64,000 nt of DNA from HK1 sp965215295 (GCA_965215295.1 OZ244045.1:3286001-3350000); one strand, 5' to 3'. Counted from the first letter of the stretch, positions 1-8,775 are shown. Notes: generated by a model not told the origin, from the letters alone. A program made the numbers and translations.

Positions 1-969
1 GTGCGTTTCACCAGCAGCGGCTCGGAGGCGACGCTCTACGCGATGCGGGCGATGCGCGCGCTGCGCGGCCGGTCGAAGATCCTCAAGTTCGAGGGCGGCT
101 ATCACGGCATGAACGATTACTCGCTGATGAGCCTCGCGCCCCGGCGGCGCAGCAACGGCATCGAGCCGATTCCGGACTCTCCCGGCATTCCGGAAGCCAT
201 CAGGAGCGAGATGCTGATCGCGCCCTACAACGATCTGGACGCGGTCACCGCGATCATCGAGGAGCACCACGATTCTCTCGCCGGGGTCATCATCGAGGCG
301 TTCCAGCGGGTGATTCGGCCTCGACCCGGATTCCTCGAAGGGCTCCGGTCCCTGACCGAGCGCCATGGTCTTCCGCTCGCGTTCGACGAAGTCGTCACCA
401 GCTTCCGGTTCGCCTACGGAGGGGCGCAGGAGTTCTACGGGGTGGTACCGGACCTCTGCACCGTCGGCAAGGTCGTCGGCGGCGGATTCCCTCTCGCGGG
501 CCTGGCCGGGCGGGAGGAGATCATGGCGCAGTTCGACCGCGGCGCGGTGGGCGAGGACGGGTTCCTGCCGCAGATCGGAACCCTGAGCGGCAATCCGGTG
601 GCGGCATCCGCGGGACTGGTGACCCTCGAGGTGCTGCGTGAGGACGATGCCTACACGCGGCTCTTCGACAACGGGCGCAAGCTCATGGACGGACTGGCGA
701 ACGCGATGCGCAACGCCGGCGTCGAGGCGCAGATCTGCGGCGAGCCCTGCCTGTTCGACATCGTGTTCACCCGGGAGCCGATCGTCGACTACTGGTCGTG
801 GGAGAGCGGGGACAAGGCCAGGAACGACCGCTTCAACGCAGTGCTGCAGGAGCACGGCGTGATCAAGGGCACTTCCAAGTTCTACGTGTCCGTCGCCCAC
901 ACCCGGGAAGACATCGACCAGGCCATCGACGCGTTCGAAGCGGCGGCCGCGGAAATCGCCAGGCACTGA
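1..969 (+). CDS. Class III aminotransferase (glutamate-1-semialdehyde aminomutase-like), 5' truncated by window edge
   Basis: PLP-dependent fold-type I aminotransferase. The first visible residues (RFTSSGSEAT) match the motif normally about 100 residues into a 420-450 residue family member, so the amino-terminal third lies before the window and base 1 is not the true start. Visible family motifs are FEGGYHG near residue 31, the cofactor-binding LAFDEVVTSFR near 126, and the Schiff-base lysine in TVGKVVGGGFPLAG near 155-160. The closest relatives are glutamate-1-semialdehyde 2,1-aminomutases and other class III enzymes. The substrate cannot be read from the sequence: there are no heme-synthesis neighbours, and a flavin reductase gene follows 116 bases downstream on the same strand. 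Confidence 0.9.
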   Translation: MRFTSSGSEATLYAMRAMRALRGRSKILKFEGGYHGMNDYSLMSLAPRRRSNGIEPIPDSPGIPEAIRSEMLIAPYNDLDAVTAIIEEHHDSLAGVIIEAFQRVIRPRPGFLEGLRSLTERHGLPLAFDEVVTSFRFAYGGAQEFYGVVPDLCTVGKVVGGGFPLAGLAGREEIMAQFDRGAVGEDGFLPQIGTLSGNPVAASAGLVTLEVLREDDAYTRLFDNGRKLMDGLANAMRNAGVEAQICGEPCLFDIVFTREPIVDYWSWESGDKARNDRFNAVLQEHGVIKGTSKFYVSVAHTREDIDQAIDAFEAAAAEIARH

Positions 970-1085
970 GCCGGTGGAGGCTCGATCGGGCCGGAAGCCG
1001 CGCGGCCGGATGGCTGAACGGACATGAGGCTGCATCGATCGGCCCGGCGTGGAACGCGGCTCGTCGTTCGGCCGGAGTGCGGCGC

Positions 1086-1640
1086 TTGAGCAACGTGGAG
1101 CCGGCGTCCGAGCAGGCTCCGGATACCGCCGCGCTGCGGCGGGCCCTCGGCTGCTTCGTCACCGGAGTGACCATCGTGACCGCGCGCGGGGTCGACGGCC
1201 GGCCGCACGGCTTCACCGCGAACTCGTTCACCTCCGTCTCGCTCGATCCGCCGCTCGTGCTCGTGTGCATAGGACACGAGACCGAGGATCTGGAGGTCTA
1301 CCGCCAGTGTCCGCATTTCGCGGTCCACGTACTCGGCGAGTCGCAGCAGGCGATCTCGAACCGGTTCGCCGTGGAGCACCCGGACCGGTTCTCCGGAGTA
1401 CGCTGGCGGGAAGGCCCGCACGGGTTGCCGATCCTCGAAGGCTGCATCGCATCTCTGGAGTGCGCGGCTTGGCGAAGGACCGAGGCCGGTGATCACATGA
1501 TCCTGATCGGGCGAGTGCTCGGATGCGAGGACTCGATCGATCCTCCGCTCGCGTACTGGCGCGGACGCTACCGGAGCCTGCCGCTCGATCGGGACGGCAT
1601 CGTGGACGAGGACGGACGCCCGGTTCCGCGGGCGCCCTGA
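1086..1640 (+). CDS. Flavin reductase domain protein (FMN-binding split barrel, HpaC/NtaB type)
   Basis: The protein has the short-chain flavin reductase fold throughout (ALGCFVTGVTIVTA, then HGFTANSFTSVSLDPPLVLVC and the AVHVLGESQQ region). The family makes free FMNH2 or FADH2 from NAD(P)H for a partner monooxygenase, or binds flavin as an oxidoreductase. The TTG at 1086 was chosen because GGAG at 1074-1077 is 8 bases upstream; an in-frame GTG at 1077 is the alternative. At about 184 residues it has normal family length. No two-component monooxygenase lies beside it here, so its partner is unknown. It is probably co-transcribed with the upstream aminotransferase. Confidence 0.86.
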   Translation: MSNVEPASEQAPDTAALRRALGCFVTGVTIVTARGVDGRPHGFTANSFTSVSLDPPLVLVCIGHETEDLEVYRQCPHFAVHVLGESQQAISNRFAVEHPDRFSGVRWREGPHGLPILEGCIASLECAAWRRTEAGDHMILIGRVLGCEDSIDPPLAYWRGRYRSLPLDRDGIVDEDGRPVPRAP

Positions 1641-1706
1641 CCCCGATCCGGTCGTGGGCCGGCGAAGCACGCGGGCCGGGCGGCACGTCCCCGGATGGCG
1701 CGTCCG

Positions 1707-2126
1707 ATGAGCGACGACGACCGCGAGTCGATGTGTGCCGAGGTCGCGCGGCTCGTCATGGGCTGGACGGCGACCGACATTCCCTGGGCCTATGACGGGG
1801 TGGCGTCGGTCTGGCATACGGCGGCCGGCGATCCCGTCATGACCGTCCATTCGTGGCGCCCCGACCGCAACGATACCCAGAACATGCAGGTGCTCGACCG
1901 GATGGCCGAGCTGGGGTTCGAGCTTGCCCTGACCGCGGGTGCGGAACGCACGGCCGCGCAGTTCGGCCGGGGGTCGCCGCCGCCGGCGCGCAGCGAGCAC
2001 CGTGACCGGCGGATTGCGCTGTTGCGCGCCGCGCTGGCCGGGATCAGGAGCGCCTCGGAGCGTGGGCCGGAGCGGCCGGAGATCGGGCCTGCTCGTGGAG
2101 CCAGTCATCGACCAGCCGGCGGCTGA
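1707..2126 (+). CDS. Small protein resembling the phage ABA-sandwich / BC1872 fold
   Basis: About 139 residues. The first 75 (LVMGWTATDIPWAY ... SWRPDRNDTQNMQVLDRM) resemble the short phage-associated alpha-beta-alpha sandwich domain, which typically shows an MGW motif and a later W-x-P-x-x-N/D pattern. The rest is Arg/Ala/Pro-rich and probably disordered. No function is known for the family. ATG 1707 (MSDDD) is preferred over ATG 1695, which is in the same frame. The 3' 83 bases overlap the convergent nudC gene tail to tail, which is why the C-terminal composition is odd. No other phage gene is nearby. The family call rests on memory of the motif pattern, not a search. Confidence 0.55.
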   Translation: MSDDDRESMCAEVARLVMGWTATDIPWAYDGVASVWHTAAGDPVMTVHSWRPDRNDTQNMQVLDRMAELGFELALTAGAERTAAQFGRGSPPPARSEHRDRRIALLRAALAGIRSASERGPERPEIGPARGASHRPAGG

Positions 2127-2988
2127 TCGAGTCGAACGGAGGCAGGACGAGGGTCCCGGCCGCGGTATCGGTCTCGATGCGTTCGGGGGTGTACCAGCCG
2201 GCCTCCGCAATCTCGTCGCCGTCGACGGCGATGTCGGTGCTCTCGGCGGTGGCCCGGAAGCCGAGCATCAATGACTGCGGGAACGGCCACGGCTGCGAGC
2301 CTCGGTAGGACACCTCGCCCACCCGGACCCCCACCTCCTCGAAAACTTCGCGCGCGACCGTGTGCTCCAGGGTTTCCCCGGGCTCGACGAATCCCGCCAC
2401 CGTCGAGCGCCGGCCCGGCGCCCAGTCCCGCCGGCGCGCGAGCAGGCAACGGTCGCCGTCGGTGACGAGGGTAATCACCGCCGGGTCGGTGCGGGGAAAG
2501 TGTTCCCGCCCGCAGGCCCCGTCGGTGCAGCGGCGCACGTGGCCGCCGCGTACCGACCTCGTGGGCTCGCCGCAGGCGCCGCAGAACCGGTGCGTACGGT
2601 GCCAGTGCACCAGCGCCCTCGCGTAGGCGAGAACCGCGGAATCCGCATGGTCGAGTTCCGTGATGACGTCGCGGAGCTCCAGCAGCGTGACCCGGGGAGG
2701 GAGCGGCGGCGGGGCGTCGGTCGAGTCGACCGCGAAGTAGGCGATGTCCCCGTGCACTCCGAGCAGGATCGGCTCGCCCGGCAGCGAGCCGTCGATGTCG
2801 CTCGGGGCGAGGTAGCAGGGCCGCCGGACTCCGGTCTCGGCATGGAGGAAGGGATGCCGGCCTGACGCGACGACGACGAAGCGCGTGGTCGGGGTCCGCA
2901 GCCGGGCGTCGAGCCATGCCCGATCCTCGCGTCGTACCGCGACCCGGTCCATGATGTCGTCGGCGTAGTGGATGGTTCGTCGGGGCAT
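2044..2988 (-). CDS. nudC: NAD(+) diphosphatase NudC (Nudix; also NADH/NAD-RNA decapping family)
   Basis: Hydrolyses NAD(H) to NMN(H) and AMP; family members also remove NAD caps from RNA. Domain order is an N-terminal NudC domain, a four-cysteine zinc ribbon (FCGAC ... CTDGAC) around residues 137-165, and the Nudix hydrolase domain with a complete Nudix box from GFVEPGETLEHT through REVFEEVG around residues 200-222. The diagnostic SQPWPFPQS motif follows. The 314-residue length is usual for the long proteobacterial form. The extreme C-terminus is Ala/Pro/Arg-rich and overlaps the 3' end of the convergent small gene. No operon partner is visible. Confidence 0.95.
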   Translation of the reverse strand: MPRRTIHYADDIMDRVAVRREDRAWLDARLRTPTTRFVVVASGRHPFLHAETGVRRPCYLAPSDIDGSLPGEPILLGVHGDIAYFAVDSTDAPPPLPPRVTLLELRDVITELDHADSAVLAYARALVHWHRTHRFCGACGEPTRSVRGGHVRRCTDGACGREHFPRTDPAVITLVTDGDRCLLARRRDWAPGRRSTVAGFVEPGETLEHTVAREVFEEVGVRVGEVSYRGSQPWPFPQSLMLGFRATAESTDIAVDGDEIAEAGWYTPERIETDTAAGTLVLPPFDSISRRLVDDWLHEQARSPAAPAHAPRRS

Positions 2989-3249
2989 GCAGTGCCTGGG
3001 GGGTGGCGGTCGCGTCGTGGGCCGATGCTACCGCAATCGAGAGGCCGTCCGGTCCGGCCCCCTCCCCCGTCCATCGCGCATCGGACCGCCCGCGCCGGAT
3101 TGGCGTTCGGCGGTTCGCCCGCCGTCGTCGCGGGGTCCTCTTCATGCGGAGGCGCGGAGCGTGGACTATGATCGCCCGATGGCCACATCCGTGCATCCCG
3201 GGCCGCGCCGCCACCTTCGCCCGCACGGCATCGAGCGCCATCGATCCTC

Positions 3250-4128
3250 GTGAACGCGTTCCTCACCACCAGGGAAGTCGCCGATCTCCTTCGGGTCAAG
3301 GAGCGCAAGGTCTACGAGCTCGTCGCCGCGCAGGCCATCCCCGTGAGCCGGGTGACGGGGAAGATGCTGTTCCCGCGCGACCTCGTCGAAGCATGGGTGC
3401 GGCGCCAGGTCGAGTTCAACGGCGGGACCGATCCCGCCCCGCCGTCTCCGGTGCTCGCGGGGAGCCACGACCCGCTGCTCGAATGGGCGATCCGCGAATC
3501 GGGCTCGGAGATCGCGACCATCTTCGGCGGCAGCATCGACGGTCTCGCGCGGATCACGGCACGCAAGGCGTTTGCGGCGGGGATGCACGTATTCGAGCCG
3601 GAAACCGGGGAGTTCAACGTGGGCCTCGTCACGAACGAGCTGGCGGGCCGGCCGGTGGTGCTGACCGAGTGGGCATGGCGCACCCAGGGCCTGGTGGTGG
3701 CGCGCGGCAACCCGCGGGGCCTCGCGAGCGCCGCGGACCTCGCCGGCGTCCGGTTCATCCCGCGCCAGCCCGAAGCGGGAAGCTACCTGCTCCTTCTCCA
3801 CCTGCTCGCCGAGGCGGGAGTCGGGCCGGACACGGTCGAGATGCTCGATCCTCCCGCTCGCACCGAGGCCGACGTCGCCCAGCACGTGCTCGAAGGACGC
3901 GCCGATGCCGGGCTGGCGGTGGAGACCGCGGCCCGGATGCACCGGCTCGACTTCGTTCCGCTCTTTCGCGAGCGCTACGACCTGCTGGCGTGGCGCCGCG
4001 AGTACTTCGAGCCGCCGATGCAGCGCCTGCTCGCATACTGCGCGAGCGCTTCGTTCAGGCGGCGCGCGGCGGAGATCGGCGGCTACGACTTCTCGGGGCT
4101 GGGCGCCGTGCGCTACAACGGCGGCTGA
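3250..4128 (+). CDS. One-component regulator: excisionase-type HTH fused to a periplasmic-binding-protein-like domain
   Basis: Residues 1-55 form a MerR/excisionase-like helix-turn-helix (FLTTREVADLLRVKERKVYELV ending FPRDLVEAWV). Residues about 75-285 form a PBP-like ligand domain of the COG1910/MoeA-like kind (GSIDGLARI, WAWRTQGLVVARGNP, GVRFIPRQPEAGSYLLL, GRADAGLAVETAAR). There is no signal peptide, so the sensor is cytoplasmic. Family members are proposed sensors of small oxyanions or molybdenum-related ligands; that is not provable here. The start is GTG 3250 with no strong ribosome binding site. The last 23 codons and the stop are copied in the tandem repeat that follows. The gene is convergent with the CoA-transferase gene. 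Confidence 0.82.
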   Translation: MNAFLTTREVADLLRVKERKVYELVAAQAIPVSRVTGKMLFPRDLVEAWVRRQVEFNGGTDPAPPSPVLAGSHDPLLEWAIRESGSEIATIFGGSIDGLARITARKAFAAGMHVFEPETGEFNVGLVTNELAGRPVVLTEWAWRTQGLVVARGNPRGLASAADLAGVRFIPRQPEAGSYLLLLHLLAEAGVGPDTVEMLDPPARTEADVAQHVLEGRADAGLAVETAARMHRLDFVPLFRERYDLLAWRREYFEPPMQRLLAYCASASFRRRAAEIGGYDFSGLGAVRYNGG

Positions 4129-4284
4129 GCGGAAGTCCGGCGGGTCGAGGTTCGACGAGTCGATGTCTTCATCGCCGGCGGCGCGCGGCGGAGATCGGCG
4201 GCTACGATTTCTCGGGGCTGGGCACCGTGCGCTACAACGGCGGCTGAGCGGAAGTCCGGCGGGTCGATGTCTTCACCGCCGGCC
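4060..4284. repeat. Tandem duplication (about 119-bp period) copying the end of the HTH regulator gene
   Basis: Bases about 4060-4146 (last codons, stop and 19 bases of spacer of the regulator gene) recur at about 4179-4265 with only two substitutions visible. Flanking bases around GATGTCTTCA(T/C)CGCCGG also recur, with a 15-base difference. The second copy also contains the stop codon of the convergent CoA-transferase gene, so the duplication falls exactly on the junction of two gene 3' ends. Confidence 0.9.
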
Positions 4285-5473
4285 CGGTCGGTGCCGGCTC
4301 GTTCCCGAGCCACTCGTCGAGCACCTCGGCGGTGTGGGCGCCGAGGGCCGGCGGCGGGCGGTGGATTTCGAACGCATGGCCACTCATCGCCACCGGGAAG
4401 CCGGTCGTGCGCGTCCGTACCCCGTTCGGCAGGGTCAGCGGGTGGACGAGTCCGAGATGCGCGACCTGGGGGTCGTCGAGGATCTGCGAGTAGTCGTTGA
4501 TGGGTGCGCACGGCACCCCGTGGGAGTCCATCACCTCCAGCCATTCGGCGGCGGTGCGCGTGGCGAACCTCGGCTCGAGGATCGCGGCCAGCGCCGCCTG
4601 ATGCTCGGCGCGGAGAAGCTGGGAGGCGAACCGCGGGTCTTCGGCCAGCGCCGGGAGTCCGACCGCGTCGCACACGTGTGCGAACAGCCGATCGTTGCCT
4701 GCCGCGATGATGAAGTGTTCGTCGCTCGCGCGAAACGCCTGGTAGGGGGCGTTGCGGGGATGTGCGGACCCCAACCGCCCCGGCGCCTTGCCGGTGCCGA
4801 AGTACTCGCTGGTCTGCAGTGCCGCCACCGCAACGAGGCTTCCCAGCATCGAGCAGTCGATATACGCGCCCCGGCCGGTCTCTCTGGCCCGCATGAGGTT
4901 CGCGGTGATGGTGTAGGCCGCGTAGAGCCCGGCACAGAAGTCACCGACCGGGACGCCGCACTTGACCGGACCGCCGCCGGGCTCGCCGGTGACGCTCATC
5001 AGTCCGCTCATGCCCTGCACCGTGACGTCGAATGCGCCCTTGTTCGCGTAGGGCCCGGTCTGTCCGTAGCCCGAGATCGAGCAGTACACGATTCCGGGAT
5101 TGCGGGCGCTCACCGCGTCGTAGCCCGCGCCGAGGCGCGCGAGCACCCCTGGGCGGTAGTTCTCGACGAGCACGTCGGCCATGTCGGCGAGCCGCAGCAG
5201 CCGGTCGATGCCGCCACGGTCCTTGAGGTCGAGGGCGACGCTGCGCTTGTTGCGATTGAGCGACGCGAAGTTCTCGCTGCACGGGGTGTCGTCGCCGCCG
5301 CCGGTGGAGAGCGGCGGCCAGCTCCGCATGCCGTCGCCGCCGTCGGGACGCTCGATCTTGACGACATCGGCCCCGAGGTCCGCGAGCAGCGACCCGGCGA
5401 AGGGTCCCGCCGCGATCTGGCCGAGCTCGATGGCCCGCACACCGGCGAGCGGCCCTTGGCTGGAACTGGACAT
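4232..5473 (-). CDS. CaiB/BaiF family (class III) CoA transferase
   Basis: Transfers CoA between carboxylic acids through an aspartyl-CoA thioester. Family motifs are plain: LAGVRAIELGQIAAGPFAG at the N-terminus, ADVVKIERPDGGD, LNRNKRSVALDLK, ADVLVENYRPGVLARLG, and YCSISGYGQTGPYANKGAFD, where the aspartate is the predicted catalytic residue (about 168). The 413-residue length is normal. AGGAGGG lies 10 bases upstream of the ATG at 5473. The final 12 residues (STRRTSAQPPL) come from the duplicated DNA at the convergent junction and look like an acquired tail. The substrate is unknown. Confidence 0.93.
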   Translation of the reverse strand: MSSSSQGPLAGVRAIELGQIAAGPFAGSLLADLGADVVKIERPDGGDGMRSWPPLSTGGGDDTPCSENFASLNRNKRSVALDLKDRGGIDRLLRLADMADVLVENYRPGVLARLGAGYDAVSARNPGIVYCSISGYGQTGPYANKGAFDVTVQGMSGLMSVTGEPGGGPVKCGVPVGDFCAGLYAAYTITANLMRARETGRGAYIDCSMLGSLVAVAALQTSEYFGTGKAPGRLGSAHPRNAPYQAFRASDEHFIIAAGNDRLFAHVCDAVGLPALAEDPRFASQLLRAEHQAALAAILEPRFATRTAAEWLEVMDSHGVPCAPINDYSQILDDPQVAHLGLVHPLTLPNGVRTRTTGFPVAMSGHAFEIHRPPPALGAHTAEVLDEWLGNEPAPTGPAVKTSTRRTSAQPPL

Positions 5474-5594
5474 CGGCCGGCGACCCTCCTGCTCACGAGG
5501 GCGGCTATCTTACGGGATGCGGCTGCGCCGCACCGTCGAGGGGCGTCGCGACCCGGCCGAGGACGGCCGGGAAGGTACGGAGGGCGCCCGCGTT

Positions 5595-6248
5595 TCAGTC
5601 GCCCGGTCTGAGTACCGTGTCCGCATCGAGCGTCGCCCGCAGCTCCCGGCGGACCTCCTGCCACCGGAACCGCACCGAGTTGCGGACGATCTCCTCGTCG
5701 AGGGCCATCAGCTCGGGGATGATCGGCGCGTGGCGCACGAGAGCCTCCGGGCTTGCGGTGAATGCGCTCTCGTCGTCGGCGAGCGCGCGCCAGTCGCACC
5801 GGCTCAGCCGATCGCGCACCTCCTGGACGCCTTCGGGGAACCGGGGACCCGAATCGTCCGGGGTGCCGGTGCGCTCGATGATCGCCTCGACCGCGTCCCG
5901 CACCGCCGCGCCGGCCGCCGCGGGACCGGCCCGCGAACGCCGGGCGAGCAGTCCGCCCGCGAATACCGAGAGGTCCGACAGGCAGGCAAGCCACATCTGC
6001 CACTTCGCGTGGTTGATCGAGACGACGAACGCGTCGTTCTCGAACAGCACCGGATACCGGGTGCCGGCCCGCGTGCGCAGATAGCCGTAGAGTGTGATCT
6101 GGGCGATGTGGCTCGCTCTCGTGTCAAGAAAGTGCCGGAGCGCCGCGATGTCGGCGATGGTGCGTTTCCGGCCTGCCGCCCCCGCCCCGAGATACTCCGC
6201 GAGTACGGACGCCCCCTGTCGCAACCGGGTCAGGATCGGTGGTTTCAT
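5595..6248 (-). CDS. Conserved-looking protein of unknown function
   Basis: I do not recognise the family. The likely start is the ATG at 6248, giving 217 residues beginning MKPPILTRLRQG. It is soluble and mostly helical, with a central KWQMWLACLSDLSVFAGGLLA stretch that could be one hydrophobic helix, and regular acidic/basic alternation elsewhere. Coding-like composition and the absence of a competing frame support a real gene. The longer upstream reading (to 6416) is Arg/Pro-rich and unconvincing. It is divergent from the symporter operon at 6669, so it may be a regulator or partner of that system, but nothing in the sequence proves it. Confidence 0.6.
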   Translation of the reverse strand: MKPPILTRLRQGASVLAEYLGAGAAGRKRTIADIAALRHFLDTRASHIAQITLYGYLRTRAGTRYPVLFENDAFVVSINHAKWQMWLACLSDLSVFAGGLLARRSRAGPAAAGAAVRDAVEAIIERTGTPDDSGPRFPEGVQEVRDRLSRCDWRALADDESAFTASPEALVRHAPIIPELMALDEEIVRNSVRFRWQEVRRELRATLDADTVLRPGD

Positions 6249-6668
6249 TCCCGGAGTCGGCCGGAATCGGCGAGTTGTCCGCGGTGGCGAACCATACCCG
6301 GAATCGATTCGGCCGCCCTGCGAAAGCCTGCGAGGAAGCTCCGGCGCTCTCGACGAGAGCCGGGTGCGCAGGGGAGCGGTACGCGGAGCCGCGATCGAGC
6401 CGATCCCGGCCGCCAAGTGAATTGCGCTCGCACAATGGACATCGCCATCATAGAATCAGCCGATGATTCCTTGCTGTCCCGGCCTCGTGCGGGAGGAATC
6501 CACTTGCAGCCCCCCCGGCTCCGGCACACTGCCGGGCCGGGCAGGAAGCGGTCCGCGGCGGTGAGCGCGCGGCCGCTCTCGTCCGACCGGCGCACGCTCG
6601 CCGGGTCGTCGAGAAAAGGACGTACGCACGGGAAAACCGGCAATGTCGTCACACACGGAGGACGGTAG
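6249..6668. other. 420-bp spacer upstream of the symporter operon
   Basis: Divergent spacer between the unknown gene and the symporter genes. It holds the symporter Shine-Dalgarno (GGAGGA at about 6657-6662, ahead of ATG 6669) and a modestly AT-richer patch around 6415-6475 that could contain the promoter. I could not define convincing -35 and -10 hexamers, and saw no small gene or repeat. Confidence 0.5.
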
Positions 6669-6923
6669 ATGAACAGTGACCAAGCCACGCACTGGCGGCG
6701 TACCCGCAGTCTGATGTGGGTCACCCTCGCCATCTGGTTCGTGTTCTCGTTTGTCGTGCATTGGTTCGCCGATGCGCTCAACGGAGCGAGCTTCCTCGGG
6801 TTCCCGCTCGGTTTCTACATGGCCGCGCAAGGATCCCTGTTCGTATTCGTGGTGCTGATCTTCTGGTTCGCGAGAACCCAGGACAAGATCGACCGCGAAT
6901 GCGGCATGGCCGAAGACGACTGA
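6669..6923 (+). CDS. DUF4212 small subunit of sodium:solute symporter
   Basis: An 84-residue membrane protein with two transmembrane segments (about residues 15-35, SLMWVTLAIWFVFSFVVHWF, and 50-70, AAQGSLFVFVVLIFWF) and an acidic C-terminal tail. This is the DUF4212 family, which almost always sits immediately upstream of a VC_2705-type symporter and is thought to be its accessory subunit. The spacing to the next gene is 12 bases and both have purine-rich ribosome binding sites, so they form one operon. Confidence 0.93.
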   Translation: MNSDQATHWRRTRSLMWVTLAIWFVFSFVVHWFADALNGASFLGFPLGFYMAAQGSLFVFVVLIFWFARTQDKIDRECGMAEDD

Positions 6924-6935
6924 GGGGAAGAGACC

Positions 6936-8756
6936 ATGGCAATGAAAGGGAGCTTCATCGACAACCTGCCCAAGATTTACGGCCTGTACACGGGCGGGTT
7001 CATCATCTTCATCGGCCTCATGGCCATCCTCGAGCAGATCGGGGTGTCGGCCGACACCATCGGCATCCTGTTCGTCGCGTTCACCGTCTTCATCTACGCC
7101 GCCATCGGGTGGCTGTCGCGCACGATGCAGGTGGACGCCTACTACGTCGCGGGACGTTCCGTCCCCCCGGTGTTCAACGGCATGGCGACGGCGGCGGACT
7201 GGATGTCCGGCGCATCGTTCGTCGCAATGGCCGGCGGCATCTACATGGGCGGCCACGCCTATCTCGCGTTCGTGGTGGGCTGGACCGGAGGGTACGTGCT
7301 GGTGGCGGCGCTCATGGCGCCGTATCTGCGCAAGTTCGGCTGCTACACCGTGCCCGACTTCATCGGCACGCGGTACGGCGGCAACCTCGCCCGCTTCTGT
7401 GCGGTGCTCGTGCTGGTCATCGCGTCGTTCACCTACGTGACGGCCCAGATCAACGCGACCGGCACCATCGCGTCGCGGGCGCTTCACATCCCGTTCGAAG
7501 TCGGCGTCTGGTTCGGCCTGCTCGGCATCCTGCTCTGCTCGATGCTCGGCGGGATGCGGGCGGTGACGTGGACCCAGGTGGCCCAGTACATCGTGCTGAT
7601 CATCGCCTACCTCGTCCCCGTCATCTGGATGTCGAACAAGCAGGGCTTCGGCGTCGTCCCGCAGCTCGTGTACGGCGATGCGGTGATGCGGCTCGGCGAG
7701 CTGGAGGCCATGCACCAGGTCGGGGTACTGAAGCCGGAGCAGGCGGTGCCGGGGTTGAAAGCGCTCACGGTGCCGCACGCGGCGGCCGGGACCACCGCCA
7801 TCGATAGCTGGCGGTTCATCACCCTGACGCTCTGCATGATGGCGGGCACCGCGTCGCTGCCGCACATCCTGATGCGTTACTTCACGACTCCGTCGGTGAA
7901 GGCGGCGCGTCAGTCCGTGGCGTGGTCGCTGTTCTTCATCTTCCTGCTCTACTTCACCGCTCCGGCGCTCGCGACGTTCACCAAGCTCCAGGTGCTCGAT
8001 CCGAATCTCGCCACGGGCATCATCGGCAAGAGCATCGCGGAGGTCACCGCGCTCGACTGGGTACGGAACTGGAGCGAGGTCGGGTTCCTCAAGGTGATCG
8101 ACTCGAACGGCGACGGCATCCTGCAGATCAACGAGTTCTTCATGCGCGGGGATATCGTCGTGCTGGCGACTCCGGAGATCGCGGGGTTGCCCTACGTCAT
8201 CTCGGGTCTCGTCGCGGCCGGCGGCATGGCCGCCGCGATGTCCACCGCGGACGGTCTGCTCCTCGCCATCGCCAACGCGCTGTCGCATGATCTGTACTAC
8301 AAGATCATCGATCCGAAGGCGGAGACGAAGACGCGGCTCGTCGTGGCGCGCGTGCTCCTCATCCTGATCGGCGCGGCGGGCGCATTGGTCGCGAGCCTGA
8401 AGCTCACGAGTATCCTCGGGGCGGTGGCTTGGGCGTTCGACTTCGCATGTTCCGGGCTGTTCTTCCCGCTCGTCCTCGGCGTGTGGTGGAAGCGCGCGAA
8501 CCGGCAGGGCGCCATCGCCGGAATGCTCGCGGGGCTCATTGCCGGGACGTGGTACCTCTACATGGTGCGCTTCGCCGGCATGGAGCCGTGGATCGGCATC
8601 GACCACCTGCGGTTCGGGATCATCGGCATGCCGGTGAGCCTCGTCGCGATGGTGGTGGTCAGCCTGATGACGGAGGCTCCGGACAAGGAGACCCAGGACA
8701 TGGTCGATGCGACCCGGATCCCGAAGGGGGAGACGGTCCTCGCCTCGTCGCACTGA
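6936..8756 (+). CDS. VC_2705-family sodium:solute symporter (acetate/short-chain carboxylate type)
   Basis: A 606-residue sodium/solute symporter of the SSS family with about 13 transmembrane helices, related to the acetate permease ActP. Typical motifs include YVAGRSVPPVFNGMATAADWMSGASF near residues 70-95 and FIGTRYGG near 145. It probably takes up acetate or a similar organic acid with sodium. Residues 389-400 (DSNGDGILQINE) form a complete 12-residue EF-hand calcium-binding loop within the extramembrane loop before ISGLVAAGGMAAAMSTADG. The gene is the second of the operon with the DUF4212 subunit and is followed by a strong terminator. Substrate identity is inferred from family only. Confidence 0.93.
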   Translation: MAMKGSFIDNLPKIYGLYTGGFIIFIGLMAILEQIGVSADTIGILFVAFTVFIYAAIGWLSRTMQVDAYYVAGRSVPPVFNGMATAADWMSGASFVAMAGGIYMGGHAYLAFVVGWTGGYVLVAALMAPYLRKFGCYTVPDFIGTRYGGNLARFCAVLVLVIASFTYVTAQINATGTIASRALHIPFEVGVWFGLLGILLCSMLGGMRAVTWTQVAQYIVLIIAYLVPVIWMSNKQGFGVVPQLVYGDAVMRLGELEAMHQVGVLKPEQAVPGLKALTVPHAAAGTTAIDSWRFITLTLCMMAGTASLPHILMRYFTTPSVKAARQSVAWSLFFIFLLYFTAPALATFTKLQVLDPNLATGIIGKSIAEVTALDWVRNWSEVGFLKVIDSNGDGILQINEFFMRGDIVVLATPEIAGLPYVISGLVAAGGMAAAMSTADGLLLAIANALSHDLYYKIIDPKAETKTRLVVARVLLILIGAAGALVASLKLTSILGAVAWAFDFACSGLFFPLVLGVWWKRANRQGAIAGMLAGLIAGTWYLYMVRFAGMEPWIGIDHLRFGIIGMPVSLVAMVVVSLMTEAPDKETQDMVDATRIPKGETVLASSH

Positions 8757-8775
8757 AGTCGCAGGTCGTCACTTT

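Noticed and set aside
6456..8753. 765-codon minus-strand frame antisense to the symporter
   Set aside because: Shadow of the symporter: His/Arg/Asp-rich with no hydrophobic helices or family motif.
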